From the NCBI RefSeq assembly GCF_002368075.1, contig NZ_AP018314.1, forward strand, positions 5,108,747-5,172,746: a stretch of DNA of 64,000 nucleotides, written 5' to 3'. The translations under genes were made by a program, and so were the position numbers. The stretch comes from Sphaerospermopsis kisseleviana NIES-73 (GTDB taxonomy: Bacteria > Cyanobacteriota > Cyanobacteriia > Cyanobacteriales > Nostocaceae). The stretch's first letter is position 1. Each line of letters begins with the position of its first letter. Under the pieces are notes generated by a model. It searched no databases. It was not told where the DNA came from and saw nothing but the letters and a program-made list of their open reading frames with translations. Below, piece by piece: positions 9,900 through 18,585 of the stretch.

Positions 9900-10940
9900 T
9901 TATAACCTAAAAGCAGATAAAGCCGCACCTATTAATCCTACTTGTTGGTTAAGGATTATATGCACCGGTATTTCTTCGAGGAGGGAACGCATTCTGCCTT
10001 TTTGGGTGAAATTTAACATAAAACTCCCATTTTGCATCAAGGGCAGAATTTTCGGGGCAATGCCTCCAGCAATATATAATCCTCCGTAGGGTAAGAGTTT
10101 TAAGGCTAAGTTGCCGGCTTCTGCACCGTAAGCTTCGACGAACATTTGTATGGTTTGTTCTGATAGGCGATCGCGTTTTTCTAAAGCTGCACTACCAATA
10201 GCAGCACCAGGATCAACGGTTTTTTCTGCTTTTCCGGCTTCTTGTTCCCAGCTTCTGACTATTTGGGCTATTTCTGGGTTTTCTGTGTCTATTTGTCTAT
10301 CTCTTAAAAATTGGTAAATGGAAGTGATCCCTAAACCGGAAACTACTCTTTCTACAGATGCACGTTGAATATCATGTTTAGACAATAAATATTTCAACAG
10401 TTGAAATTCTAATTCATTGCGGGGGGCAAAATCTGCGTGGCCACCTTCGGAGGGAAAAACTTGATATTGGTTTCCTTTTTTGATTAAAAAACCTTGTCCT
10501 AAACCTGTTCCTGCACCAATAACCGCCATCGGTGCATCAGGTTGATATTTACCAACTTGTAAGGTGACTAAATCTTGTGTGGTTAAACCAAAAATACCAT
10601 AACCGACGGCTGCAAAGTCATTAATTAGGGAAATTGCCGGAATATTTAATTGTTTTGCTAATCTTTCCGTGTCTAAAAACCAAGCTAAATTAGTGAGTTT
10701 AGCGGTGTTTTGTACTACGGGTCCGGCGATCGCAAAACAAGCTTTTTCTGGTGTAGATGTATTGCCTGTTGATAGATTCGCTGCGGCTAAAAATTTTTGG
10801 ACAATTGGCACTAAATCAGGAAAATCTCCACTGCGGTAACTTTCCTCATACAAGGTTTTTAAACCTAATGAGTTTGAAGACTCTACCAGGCGTAAAATTG
10901 TTTTCGTGCCACCGATATCTCCCGCTAATAGTAATGTCAT
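9900..10940 (-). CDS. glk: Glucokinase
   Basis: Phosphorylates glucose with ATP, feeding glycogen and sucrose breakdown products into glycolysis or the oxidative pentose phosphate route. The 346-residue product has the phosphate-binding LLLAGDIGGTKT at the start, SLINDFAAVGYGI, the APMAVIGAGTGLG nucleotide motif, SEGGHADFAP, and GGLYIAGGIAPKILP near the C-terminus, all typical of bacterial Glk (ROK-independent type). Length is normal. It is probably co-transcribed with the small secreted protein downstream. Confidence 0.92.
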   Translation of the reverse strand: MTLLLAGDIGGTKTILRLVESSNSLGLKTLYEESYRSGDFPDLVPIVQKFLAAANLSTGNTSTPEKACFAIAGPVVQNTAKLTNLAWFLDTERLAKQLNIPAISLINDFAAVGYGIFGLTTQDLVTLQVGKYQPDAPMAVIGAGTGLGQGFLIKKGNQYQVFPSEGGHADFAPRNELEFQLLKYLLSKHDIQRASVERVVSGLGITSIYQFLRDRQIDTENPEIAQIVRSWEQEAGKAEKTVDPGAAIGSAALEKRDRLSEQTIQMFVEAYGAEAGNLALKLLPYGGLYIAGGIAPKILPLMQNGSFMLNFTQKGRMRSLLEEIPVHIILNQQVGLIGAALSAFRL

Positions 10941-11143
10941 AAAATTTATCAGTTAGTTTGTTAGTTTGTTGGTTTGTGTGTGACTTGTACTTTAATTATT
11001 TACCTATCAGTAAACAGTATTGATATTTTTCAGGTTTACTTCCAAATAATTGCTCGAAATCAAATATTCTGACTCCTGACTCCGGTTGGTGAGCGAAGCG
11101 ATGCACTGAGCGCGCTCGAAGTGTCGAACCAGTGACTCCTGAC

Positions 11144-11791
11144 TTATACAAATCTTACTACTTCCTCTACTGTAGTTAAATGGGAAGTATCTCCTTTTAG
11201 TTCTAGCAACCATTGTGATTCTTGACGCACCACTTTTACTAAAGAACATAATGTAGCTTTAACTTCTGCTTTAGCTATATCCCCCACAAATCCCATTGCC
11301 GCACCTAACACAGAAGCCCCATGTGCTACTAACAGAATATCATCTGGCCAAAATTCTGCTGCTAAACATCTAGCGGTTTGTGCAGAACGATATCTCACTT
11401 GTTCATGGGTTTCGGGATATTTTGCTGCTATCTGGGGTGTGTAGCCTGTGTCTATTCTAGGAAATAATGCTTTTAATTCTGGGGTTGAGAGTCTTTCTGG
11501 TTCTTCTGTCATCCATGCGGGATTTAACCACTCACTTAAACCTGTTTCTAGTCTAATCTCTAATTCTAATGCTTCGGCGACTGCGTTGGCGGTTTGCACT
11601 GTTCGCAAAAAAGGAGATGCGAAAATATGTTTGATTTTTTCGCCTTTGAGTCTTTTTGCTAGTTGTTGTGCTTGGATCATGCCATCATCTGATAATGGTG
11701 GATCATAGCGTTTTTCGGCTGTGAGAAACCAGTCAGGGTTTACAAAATCAAGGCGGTTGGCGTGTCTGGCGATCCAAATAATTTGACTCAT
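11144..11791 (-). CDS. Histidine phosphatase family protein
   Basis: Phosphoglycerate-mutase-like fold with a phosphohistidine intermediate. The 215-residue product starts MSQIIWIARHANRLDF; the catalytic His is in ARHANR. It continues with DGMIQAQQLAKRLKGEKI, FASPFLRTVQTA and the second active-site His in ILLVAHGASVLGAA. The substrate cannot be told from sequence; the RHxNRxD form and the acceptor loop suggest a phosphatase rather than a glycolytic mutase. Confidence 0.85.
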   Translation of the reverse strand: MSQIIWIARHANRLDFVNPDWFLTAEKRYDPPLSDDGMIQAQQLAKRLKGEKIKHIFASPFLRTVQTANAVAEALELEIRLETGLSEWLNPAWMTEEPERLSTPELKALFPRIDTGYTPQIAAKYPETHEQVRYRSAQTARCLAAEFWPDDILLVAHGASVLGAAMGFVGDIAKAEVKATLCSLVKVVRQESQWLLELKGDTSHLTTVEEVVRFV

Positions 11792-11842
11792 GGGGCAAAT
11801 TTTACAGGTATCAATGCTTGTATTTTGGGTATGTTTTAAATA

Positions 11843-12070
11843 TTAGGGCATAATTGTTATGTTTTGTGATCTTGAAGATGATTTTGTTTTTTTAATGAAC
11901 CACGTTATGCGAAGCATTTCCCGAAGGGTAGACGCGAAGGACACGAAGAGAAGAGGGAAGTGAAGAAGGAAGTGATTTTTTGTAATATCAACCACTAATT
12001 TATCTCTTCTCATAGTTGGCTTACCTGATAAAATTTGTGGATCTGAATGAATGTATTTTCCCCAGTTCAT
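11843..12070 (-). pseudogene. DUF433 antitoxin stub joined to a repeat
   Basis: The 75-codon frame starts with YIHSDPQILSGKPTMRRDKL, which matches the N-terminus of DUF433 antitoxins (HSDPxILxGKP). After about residue 30 the translation becomes meaningless because the DNA is an interspersed repeat (about 11895-11955) whose words CGTTATGCGAAGC and GACGCGAAGGACACGAAG belong to a common cyanobacterial non-coding element. Only the first third of the domain survives, so this is a remnant. Confidence 0.6.
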
Positions 12071-12114
12071 GATTTAAACCATCCCTGATTTTCGGTAATT
12101 TCATTTCTTTAATT

Positions 12115-12607
12115 TTATCTCACGTTTCTCACTAAAAAATTATCATGTCCACAACTTTTTTGAAAACGTCTTAAAATCTCTGTACTACAAATTCCGGGGG
12201 TACCATCTTTAGAATAATAAAAAAATACTTCTTATAAAAATCTACCATAATCAGAACAAACAGGATCTATCCCATTAACATTCCATTTTTTGTTAGCAGT
12301 AATAAAAGTAGACTTTAAATCTTTAATCGTAGTGCAAAAAGGTTTCTCTGGACTTTTATAATCTGAAGGAATAACTAGAGAATATTTTAAATTTCTACTT
12401 AATGTCAGATATTCTATAGGTTTTTTACCCGTACAAATTCCATGTTTTTGCCATTGATGATCAAAAAGTCGATCATTGGGAAATAAACCTCTAAACTTTT
12501 GCTTAACTAATGGTGGTAATTTTTCTGTAGAACAGTTAGCAGGATAACCTTGTTGATATTGTGGCCAAAGTCCATGTAAAACAAAACCGTATTTTTTCCC
12601 TGTTCCC
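12115..12607 (-). pseudogene. Ribonuclease T2 fragment with nonsense codon
   Basis: RNase T2 enzymes are secreted endoribonucleases. The frame from 12607 downward holds both catalytic motifs, GFVLHGLWPQ (CAS I) and HQWQKHGIC (CAS II). An in-frame TAA at 12232-12234 follows DPVCSDYGRFL, but the same frame continues as EVFFYYSKDGTPGICSTEIL and RRFQKSC to a stop at 12115-12117, which is the expected family C-terminus. The 5' end is missing too: at about 12605 the sequence changes to a transporter gene fragment in another frame. The gene is therefore broken at both levels. Confidence 0.72.
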
Positions 12608-12833
12608 AACTCATTTCTTTAACTCGTTTGGCCATGGTGTCTGCACCGATATAAGTCCCTAAAGTTTTTGTCCAACTTGTGGCCATGCGCCATCTGACTG
12701 TGGGTAAACTACTTTGTGTGGCAGTGGATGTAGTTTTTCTAGCACAGGCTGTTGTCAGTACGGCTGTTGCAGTGGCGATCGCCCCAGTGTTGATAATTAG
12801 CTTGATAATTAGCGGGCAAGATGCCCGCACCAC
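12606..12833 (-). pseudogene. TRAP transporter solute-binding protein (DctP) N-terminal fragment
   Basis: The translation reads INTGAIATATAVLTTACARK (signal/lipoprotein-like region), then LPTVRWRMATSWTKTLGTYI and GADTMAKRVKEM. This is the hallmark start of DctP-type periplasmic binding proteins of TRAP transporters (VRWRMATSWP...GAETMAKRV). It breaks off at about 12605, where RNase T2 sequence begins, and its true start is replaced by the repeat word AGCGGGCAAGATGCCCGC (about 12811-12828). About 60 residues remain. Confidence 0.65.
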
Positions 12834-12894
12834 AAGAAATATTTGTATATTTTTTGTATTTGAAATTCCCTAAGATTTTCACTATTTTCAATTT

Positions 12895-14064
12895 TCAATC
12901 ATGGCGAAATTGTGCCATAAAACGCCGATCTATACAGTCTTTCCAGTGCCACAATAAGTGATGAGGTGGTAAGGTGAAATTTCCTCTTGTAGCTAAGGCA
13001 CGCCCATCACCAGTACCAATTAAACTTAAATACTCTTTTTGTGGTTTGTAGGGTTTTAGCGATTTATTTAAAATCAATCTTCGCAAATTTTCATACAGTG
13101 GTTTACCTTGACGCACCGCAAATACACCTGCTTTTGGTAGGTGATAATTAATCATTGTGGCAATATCACCTGCTGCAAAAATCTGTGGATGACTAATAGA
13201 TTGCAAATTATCATTTACTAAAATAAACCCTTTTTCATCCGTAGCAATTCCTGAATCTTTGACCCAATTTGCTGCTGAGGCTTGTGTTACCCAAAATACT
13301 TGATTACATTTTAATTTTAACCCAGATTCCGATGTAATTTCTAATTGATTATCTCTTGTAGGTGCAACTTCACAGACATTTTCACCTAAATGTAATTTTA
13401 CACCTTTATTAATTACAACATCCCGCATAATTCCCCGTACAGATGGGTGATGATTTGGCATTAATTCCCCAGTACGCTGAAATAAATGTACTGTTAAATT
13501 TTCTATTCCTAATTTCTGTAAACCTGCCAACATTGATAACGCTAATTCTACACCTCCAGCACCACCACCAACCACACCAATACTTAACTGTTTTTGAGGA
13601 TTTTCAGCAACCATATTTTGTAATTTATACCAATGTTCTAAAAATTGTTTAACTGGTTTAGCAGCAATTGTATATTCTGCCGCACCTGATACAGACAATT
13701 TAGCGGGAGTGCTGCCAATATCAAGAGATAGAATATCAAAATTTACCACAGTTCCGTTAGCACAAAAAACCTGATTATTTTCTAAATCCAAACCAACTAC
13801 TTGATCAAGATATAACTGAGCATTAGCAAATTTGCTTAAATTTGGCAAGTCAATATGACAGTGAGAATAATTGTAAAATCCGGCAATATGTCCTGGTAAC
13901 ATCCCAGAGTAGGGTGTATATTGATCTGAAGTAATTAAAGTCAAATTTACTCCAGCCACAGGTTGATTACCAAAAAGTTTCAAAACAATGGCATGACTAT
14001 GGCCACCACCTATCAAAACTAGGTTTTTTAGGTTTTTTAGGCTTGGTTGAGAATTTTGCTGCAT
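12895..14064 (-). CDS. NADH-dehydrogenase-like FAD oxidoreductase (SelD-fusion type, SelD part absent)
   Basis: Two-dinucleotide-fold flavoprotein. The N-terminus has LVLIGGGHSHAIVLKLFG (FAD-binding GxGxxx with the HSHA signature), then YTPYSGMLPGHIAGFY, a second nucleotide fold GVVGGGAGGVELALSM, and the C-terminal IFAAGDIATM. The HSHA type commonly forms the N-terminal half of cyanobacterial selenide,water-dikinase (SelD) fusions of about 740 residues. Here the frame stops after FMAQFRHD with no SelD domain. I chose ATG 14064 because the 11 codons upstream are made of a 10-base tandem repeat. It could be a genuine stand-alone protein or a truncated fusion. Confidence 0.75.
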   Translation of the reverse strand: MQQNSQPSLKNLKNLVLIGGGHSHAIVLKLFGNQPVAGVNLTLITSDQYTPYSGMLPGHIAGFYNYSHCHIDLPNLSKFANAQLYLDQVVGLDLENNQVFCANGTVVNFDILSLDIGSTPAKLSVSGAAEYTIAAKPVKQFLEHWYKLQNMVAENPQKQLSIGVVGGGAGGVELALSMLAGLQKLGIENLTVHLFQRTGELMPNHHPSVRGIMRDVVINKGVKLHLGENVCEVAPTRDNQLEITSESGLKLKCNQVFWVTQASAANWVKDSGIATDEKGFILVNDNLQSISHPQIFAAGDIATMINYHLPKAGVFAVRQGKPLYENLRRLILNKSLKPYKPQKEYLSLIGTGDGRALATRGNFTLPPHHLLWHWKDCIDRRFMAQFRHD

Positions 14065-14071
14065 CTGGAAA

Positions 14072-14101
14072 CTGCAATAAACTGCAATAAACTGCAATAA
14101 A
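14072..14101. repeat. 10-base tandem repeat ACTGCAATAA
   Basis: Three copies of ACTGCAATAA lie immediately upstream of the oxidoreductase start and create a spurious N-terminal extension in that frame. Confidence 0.8.
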
Positions 14102-14241
14102 TCTCATCAGGGATTCAATATCAATATAATCATGATTCCCATCGGTTGGTGAGGAATCATCCACTCATAGCCAATTTTTTTAAATATCCCAGTAACTCAA
14201 GATTATTTTTATGTATTTTGGTAAGAAAAATCATCCATTGG

Positions 14242-14841
14242 ATGCTGGCAATTCAGAAGGAGGTAAAGAATAATCAAAGCGATAACTCTCATCAAGATTA
14301 TTTAATGAAACTTCTACAACGACTGGAGAATAATACAATAGAAACCAGTTTATCTGCAATTAATGAATTGGAACGTTTGGCGCAAGATAATCCACAATTT
14401 CACTGGATAATTATGGATATGCTGACTAATTTTGTCAGAGAGAAAACAGCTAATCTACCCCCAGAAGAAGTAATTAGCGATTCCTTGGTAGACAAACGGA
14501 TACTGATTCAATCAGCTATGATTGTAATTGGTAAAAGAGACGTAAAACAAGACCCAGAAAATGAGCAGATTGATTTAAGTTACACAGATTTAAGGGGACT
14601 AAACTTACAAGGTATAAACTTAGCACACACTAACCTTTATCAAGTTAATTTATCACAAGCAAATCTGGTTGGTGCTAACCTAGAGGGTGCTATTCTCAGT
14701 GCAGCAAATCTAGCTGGTGCAAATCTTACTAATGCTAACTTACATCGAGCTAATTTATATTTAGCGAGTTTAAAAGATGCAATTTTGGATGATGCTATCC
14801 TGGAGGGAGCAAATCTACGAGAAGCGAAGTTTACTATTTAA
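14242..14841 (+). CDS. Pentapeptide-repeat protein
   Basis: About 199 residues from ATG 14242. The N-terminal helical part (SLSAINELERLAQDNPQFHW and IMDMLTNFVREK, then a segment ending MIVIGKRD) is followed by about 15 A(D/N)LXX repeats (LRGLNLQGINLAHTNLYQV onward), predicted to form a right-handed quadrilateral beta-helix. The N-terminal module is shared with the next gene, so the two are paralogues. The frame is open back to a TTG at 14146, but no ribosome site supports that; ATG 14305 is an alternative. Function unknown. Confidence 0.8.
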   Translation: MLAIQKEVKNNQSDNSHQDYLMKLLQRLENNTIETSLSAINELERLAQDNPQFHWIIMDMLTNFVREKTANLPPEEVISDSLVDKRILIQSAMIVIGKRDVKQDPENEQIDLSYTDLRGLNLQGINLAHTNLYQVNLSQANLVGANLEGAILSAANLAGANLTNANLHRANLYLASLKDAILDDAILEGANLREAKFTI

Positions 14842-14890
14842 TAGACCATATATACGCGAAAACTTCTGTTTTAAGGGGTAAAAAGGAAAG

Positions 14891-14919
14891 GGTAAGGAAA
14901 AAATCTTTACCTTTTTTTG
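14891..14919 (+). terminator. Rho-independent terminator
   Basis: The GGTAAGG arm pairs with CTTTACC (one mismatch) over an A-rich loop and is followed by TTTTTTTG, 50 bases after the pentapeptide-repeat gene. Confidence 0.6.
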
Positions 14920-15003
14920 TGTGAAATAAAATTTTACATATCTAAAAATTGCGGCTAAATGCTATACTGTTTTCTTCTATCATCTCCGTAATAACTCATT
15001 ATT

Positions 15004-16494
15004 GTGAAGCATCTTTCTAGTATGTCTGCTAAAAAGACAGATGCAACATTGCATTGGTTGATCACTATCATCGTTATTGTGCTTCTGTCATTGATACTGA
15101 TTGTCTTCGCATCTACTAATATTGACAAGTTATCACTTCAACAGCAAATATCTCAAAAAAATCAAGCATTAACTACTATTGCTATAGTTTTTCTGGGTGT
15201 AGCTGTCATAGTTAATGTTTATTATGCAGCCAAAAGAACTCAAGCAATAGAAAAAAATGCAATTACATCTGAGAAAAATCTAGCAATTAGTCTTGAAAAT
15301 ACCAAACTTCTTCAAGAAAGACTGATTGCAGAACGTTTTATTGGCAGTATTTCCCAGTTAGGACATGACAAGGTAGAAACGCGCACAGGAGCTATTTATG
15401 CTTTAGAAAGAATTGCCCAAGATTTTCCCCAAGAACATTGGACAATTATGCAAGTTCTCACTGCGTTTGTCCGCGAAAATGCACCCATACAACTAGAGAG
15501 GAAAGTACAAAAACCAGAAGATTTCATGACTATTGATTTCGGAAACAATCGTGATCGGATACGCCGACAACAGCAAGCAAATTATTCTCTACCATTAGAA
15601 TCTTGGAAACTGCGTACTGATATTCAAGCAGCTTTGACTGTGATCGGGAGACGCAATTTTCAACATGATCGAGAAAATCAAAAATTAGATTTACGTAATA
15701 CCGATATCAGACGAGTTGATTTAGCAGGAGCTAAACTCCAAGGGGTAGACTTACGGGGATCTGATGTGTGTGGTGCAGATTTGCGAAATGCGGATTTAAG
15801 TGAGGCGGTTTTGGATGGTGCTAAACTCATCGGTTCTATTCTTTATCAAGCTAACTTATTTAAGGCTAGTTTGCGGGGAGCTAATTTGAGTCGTTCTAAT
15901 CTCAATCTTGCCAATTTATATGGAGTCAACTTGAGTTCCGCTAATTTGTTTGGTGCAAGTTTGCGTTCAGTTAATTTGCAATCTGCCAACTTGTATAAAG
16001 CTAATTTGCAACAAGCTAATCTCAAGGCTGCTAATTTATCAGGTGCTAAGTTATTTTTAGCTAATTTGCAAGGTGCGAAATTAGGGAAAACTAATTTACG
16101 TTTAGCAGGGTTAATTGCTGCAAATCTTAATGGTGCAAATCTTAATGGTGCAAATTTACAAGGTGCAAATTTGAATGCTGCAAAATTACAGCAAACAGAT
16201 ATTTATTTTGCTAACCTTAGTGCAGCTAGTTTAACAGAAGCCGATTTAAATCACGCTAATTTGATGGGTGCTAATCTTTCTCAAGCAATACTTGATGAAG
16301 CTAATCTTTCTGAAGCTAATCTCATCGGTGCTAATTTATTAGGCGCTCAACTTGATGATGTTAAACTGACTGGGGCGATTTTAAATGGTGCTAAAAACCT
16401 GAAATCTGAACAGATCATTAACGCAGTGGGCGATCACACTACTCGCCTTCCTGATTATATCGAAGCGCCAGCTAATTGGCGAGAATCTGTTTAA
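15004..16494 (+). CDS. Membrane-anchored pentapeptide-repeat protein
   Basis: 496 residues (GTG start; an in-frame ATG is 7 codons later). Two transmembrane helices near the N-terminus (WLITIIVIVLLSLILIVFA and ALTTIAIVFLGVAVIVNVYY) are followed by a short coiled region. Next comes the helical module GAIYALERIAQDFPQEHW ... VLTAFVREN ... TVIGRRN, shared with the gene upstream, and then roughly 45 pentapeptide repeats (ANLXGANLXXA) to residue ~465. The two helices place the repeat domain on one membrane face, probably the cytoplasm. Not a DNA-gyrase-protecting Qnr by any specific feature I can see. Confidence 0.85.
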   Translation: MKHLSSMSAKKTDATLHWLITIIVIVLLSLILIVFASTNIDKLSLQQQISQKNQALTTIAIVFLGVAVIVNVYYAAKRTQAIEKNAITSEKNLAISLENTKLLQERLIAERFIGSISQLGHDKVETRTGAIYALERIAQDFPQEHWTIMQVLTAFVRENAPIQLERKVQKPEDFMTIDFGNNRDRIRRQQQANYSLPLESWKLRTDIQAALTVIGRRNFQHDRENQKLDLRNTDIRRVDLAGAKLQGVDLRGSDVCGADLRNADLSEAVLDGAKLIGSILYQANLFKASLRGANLSRSNLNLANLYGVNLSSANLFGASLRSVNLQSANLYKANLQQANLKAANLSGAKLFLANLQGAKLGKTNLRLAGLIAANLNGANLNGANLQGANLNAAKLQQTDIYFANLSAASLTEADLNHANLMGANLSQAILDEANLSEANLIGANLLGAQLDDVKLTGAILNGAKNLKSEQIINAVGDHTTRLPDYIEAPANWRESV

Positions 16495-16831
16495 TTCTCT
16501 AATTAATTATCTAAAACTGTCTTTTTTGCTACTTTCGGTGCATTCTACCTGTTGATGATTTTTATATTTATTGTTATTAATTCATCATATTTATCTAGTT
16601 TTAAGTTATTAAATTATGACTTATTTTTTGTGAGCAAAGCTTGATTTTAAAACCATGAATTCGTAATCAAATTAGCTTTTTATCTGAGAGGATTCATAGT
16701 ATTTTTTAACCAAGGGGAATAACTGTAAGTTTTAACGTTGTTTCAAACTTTTATCTGACAAAGTTTGAAAAATAAAGTTGGAAAAATTCAGACTGCGAAA
16801 AAAAGATTATTATTTTAAGGATAAAAGTCTG
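16495..16831. other. Gap upstream of the protease
   Basis: No gene supported. AT-rich; an AAGGAT ribosome-site-like word lies about 11 bases before the ATG at 16832. Confidence 0.4.
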
Positions 16832-18289
16832 ATGACGTTGAATAATACTAACTCTTTTTCCTCCCGTCAGGAAATCAACATTACACCTGTTTACTCAGGT
16901 GATGCTTTTGCAACTCCCATTGACAATAGTTTAAGTTGGAGTAATCGTAGTAGCTTACCAAAAGATGCAAATATTCAGTCTCATGTGACTGCAAACAGCT
17001 ATAACTCTCAAAATGGTTATGGTTTAGTCAATGCAGGAAAAGCAGTGAGTAAAGCAGTTGGTGTAACCCCCTATCCAGATGCTCCAAAATTGGGTGGAAA
17101 TAATTGGGGTGCAGACATGGTAAATGCTCCCACAGCTTGGCAAAATGGACATACAGGAAAAGGTGTCATTGTTGCGGTTTTAGATACAGGCATTGACTAT
17201 AATCACGAAGATTTGAAAAACAATATTTGGACAAATACCAAAGAAATTACTGGTAATGGAATAGACGATGATGGTAATGGTTATGTTGATGATGTTTTAG
17301 GTTGGAATTTTAATAGTAACAACAATAATGTTTTAGATAATAATGGACACGGAACTCATGTTTCGGGAACTATTGCCGCCGAAAATAACGGTATTGGTGT
17401 AACTGGAATTGCCTATAATTCTCAAATTATGGCAGTTAAAGTTTTAGATGAAAATGGCTCAGGTTCTTATGCAAATATCGCTAATGGTATCCGTTACGCT
17501 GTAGATAATGGTGCTAATGTTATTAACCTCAGTTTAGGAGGAAATTCTGGTAATAATACTCTCAAATCAGCTATTGAATATGCGGGCAGTAAAGGTGTAA
17601 TTGTGGTGATGGCCGCAGGTAATAATGGCGATGCTACACCATCTTATCCTGCTCGTTATGCTGATAAGTCAGGTATTGCTGTGGGGGCGGTAGATCAAAA
17701 TAATCAACTCACTGATTTTTCTAATCGTTCTGGTTCTCAAGAAATTAAATATGTGACTGCTCCAGGTAAGGAGGTTTATTCTACAATTCCTGATAATAAA
17801 TATGCTAGTTATAGCGGTACTTCTATGGCCGCTCCCCACGTTGCTGGTGTAGTAGCTTTGATGCTGAGTGCTAACCCGAATTTAACAGAAAGTCAAGTGC
17901 GGGAAATTATCATCAGTACGGCGGAAAATGGTACAAATCCCCAACAACCACAACCTTCAAATCCTTCGCCTTCTCTACCTTCTTTCTTTCCGCCTTTAGA
18001 TTCTTTTTTTCCTATTGATATGATTGATATTGGTTCTCAATTTCCTACTGATATTGGCAATATTGGTGGTAGTTTTCCCTTACCTTTTCAATCAGAATCA
18101 ACTCAATTACCGTCGGTTGTTGTATCTATTAGTAATGAAGATTTAGGGTTACGGTTTGGTGATTATAATGCCAAAACTCCCAATTTAGAAACCCTTAATT
18201 ACTACAGTGAGAGCAAAGATAGATGGGAATTACGGGACTATGATATGAATCTAGAAAATATGGATATTTGGAGTTTAGACTATATTTAG
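16832..18289 (+). CDS. Subtilisin-like (S8) serine protease
   Basis: 485 residues from ATG 16832 (a TTG 18 codons upstream has no ribosome site). The catalytic triad is visible: Asp118 in VAVLDTGID, His173 in NNGHGTHVSGT, Ser331 in SGTSMAAPHVAG, with the oxyanion Asn in MAAGNNGD. Acidic loops (DDDGNGYVDD) suggest calcium binding. About 85 residues precede the catalytic domain, but there is no hydrophobic signal peptide. A Pro/Phe-rich linker (QPQPSNPSPSLPSFFPP) leads to a tail of about 80 residues with repeated DIG and FP words. Secretion by a non-Sec route or an intracellular role are both possible. Confidence 0.88.
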   Translation: MTLNNTNSFSSRQEINITPVYSGDAFATPIDNSLSWSNRSSLPKDANIQSHVTANSYNSQNGYGLVNAGKAVSKAVGVTPYPDAPKLGGNNWGADMVNAPTAWQNGHTGKGVIVAVLDTGIDYNHEDLKNNIWTNTKEITGNGIDDDGNGYVDDVLGWNFNSNNNNVLDNNGHGTHVSGTIAAENNGIGVTGIAYNSQIMAVKVLDENGSGSYANIANGIRYAVDNGANVINLSLGGNSGNNTLKSAIEYAGSKGVIVVMAAGNNGDATPSYPARYADKSGIAVGAVDQNNQLTDFSNRSGSQEIKYVTAPGKEVYSTIPDNKYASYSGTSMAAPHVAGVVALMLSANPNLTESQVREIIISTAENGTNPQQPQPSNPSPSLPSFFPPLDSFFPIDMIDIGSQFPTDIGNIGGSFPLPFQSESTQLPSVVVSISNEDLGLRFGDYNAKTPNLETLNYYSESKDRWELRDYDMNLENMDIWSLDYI

Positions 18290-18328
18290 TTTTACCTATT
18301 GTACTTCTCACATTAGTCTAAACCTTAA

Positions 18329-18420
18329 TAGACCTCTCCGAAAAAGATGTAGGGACAATTCATGAATTGTCCCTACGAATGGGTTTCAGGTTACGCATAT
18401 TTAATTTTCGGAGATGTCTA
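18329..18420. mobile_element. MITE-like element, family A copy 1
   Basis: 92 bases bounded by 16-base inverted ends (TAGACCTCTCCGAAAA and the complement of TTTTCGGAGATGTCTA, one mismatch). The centre is a perfect palindrome: GTAGGGACAATTCA followed by its reverse complement. Related copies lie at 34771-34863 and about 50174-50246. There is no coding capacity. Confidence 0.75.
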
Positions 18421-18585
18421 ATAATTACCCCACCCGCGCTATCGCACACCCTCCCCTTGGTAAGGGGAGAAGTGTGTACCTCATGTAACCCAAATCTATG
18501 GTTTTTAAAACCATGAATTTAAGTTTATCTATTTATGTCTAAAGTATGATATTGTCGAAGGTTGAGCAATTTTCGCTACTGCCAT

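Noticed and set aside
11007-11249. 80-aa minus-strand frame overlapping the histidine phosphatase gene
   Set aside because: Antiparallel repeat and out-of-frame overlap with a well-supported gene.
15680-16420. Highly repetitive DNA of the type GCTAATTTGnnnGGTGCTAAT, at first sight like a tandem or CRISPR-type array
   Set aside because: It is the coding sequence of pentapeptide repeats in an intact reading frame; there are no spacers of constant length.
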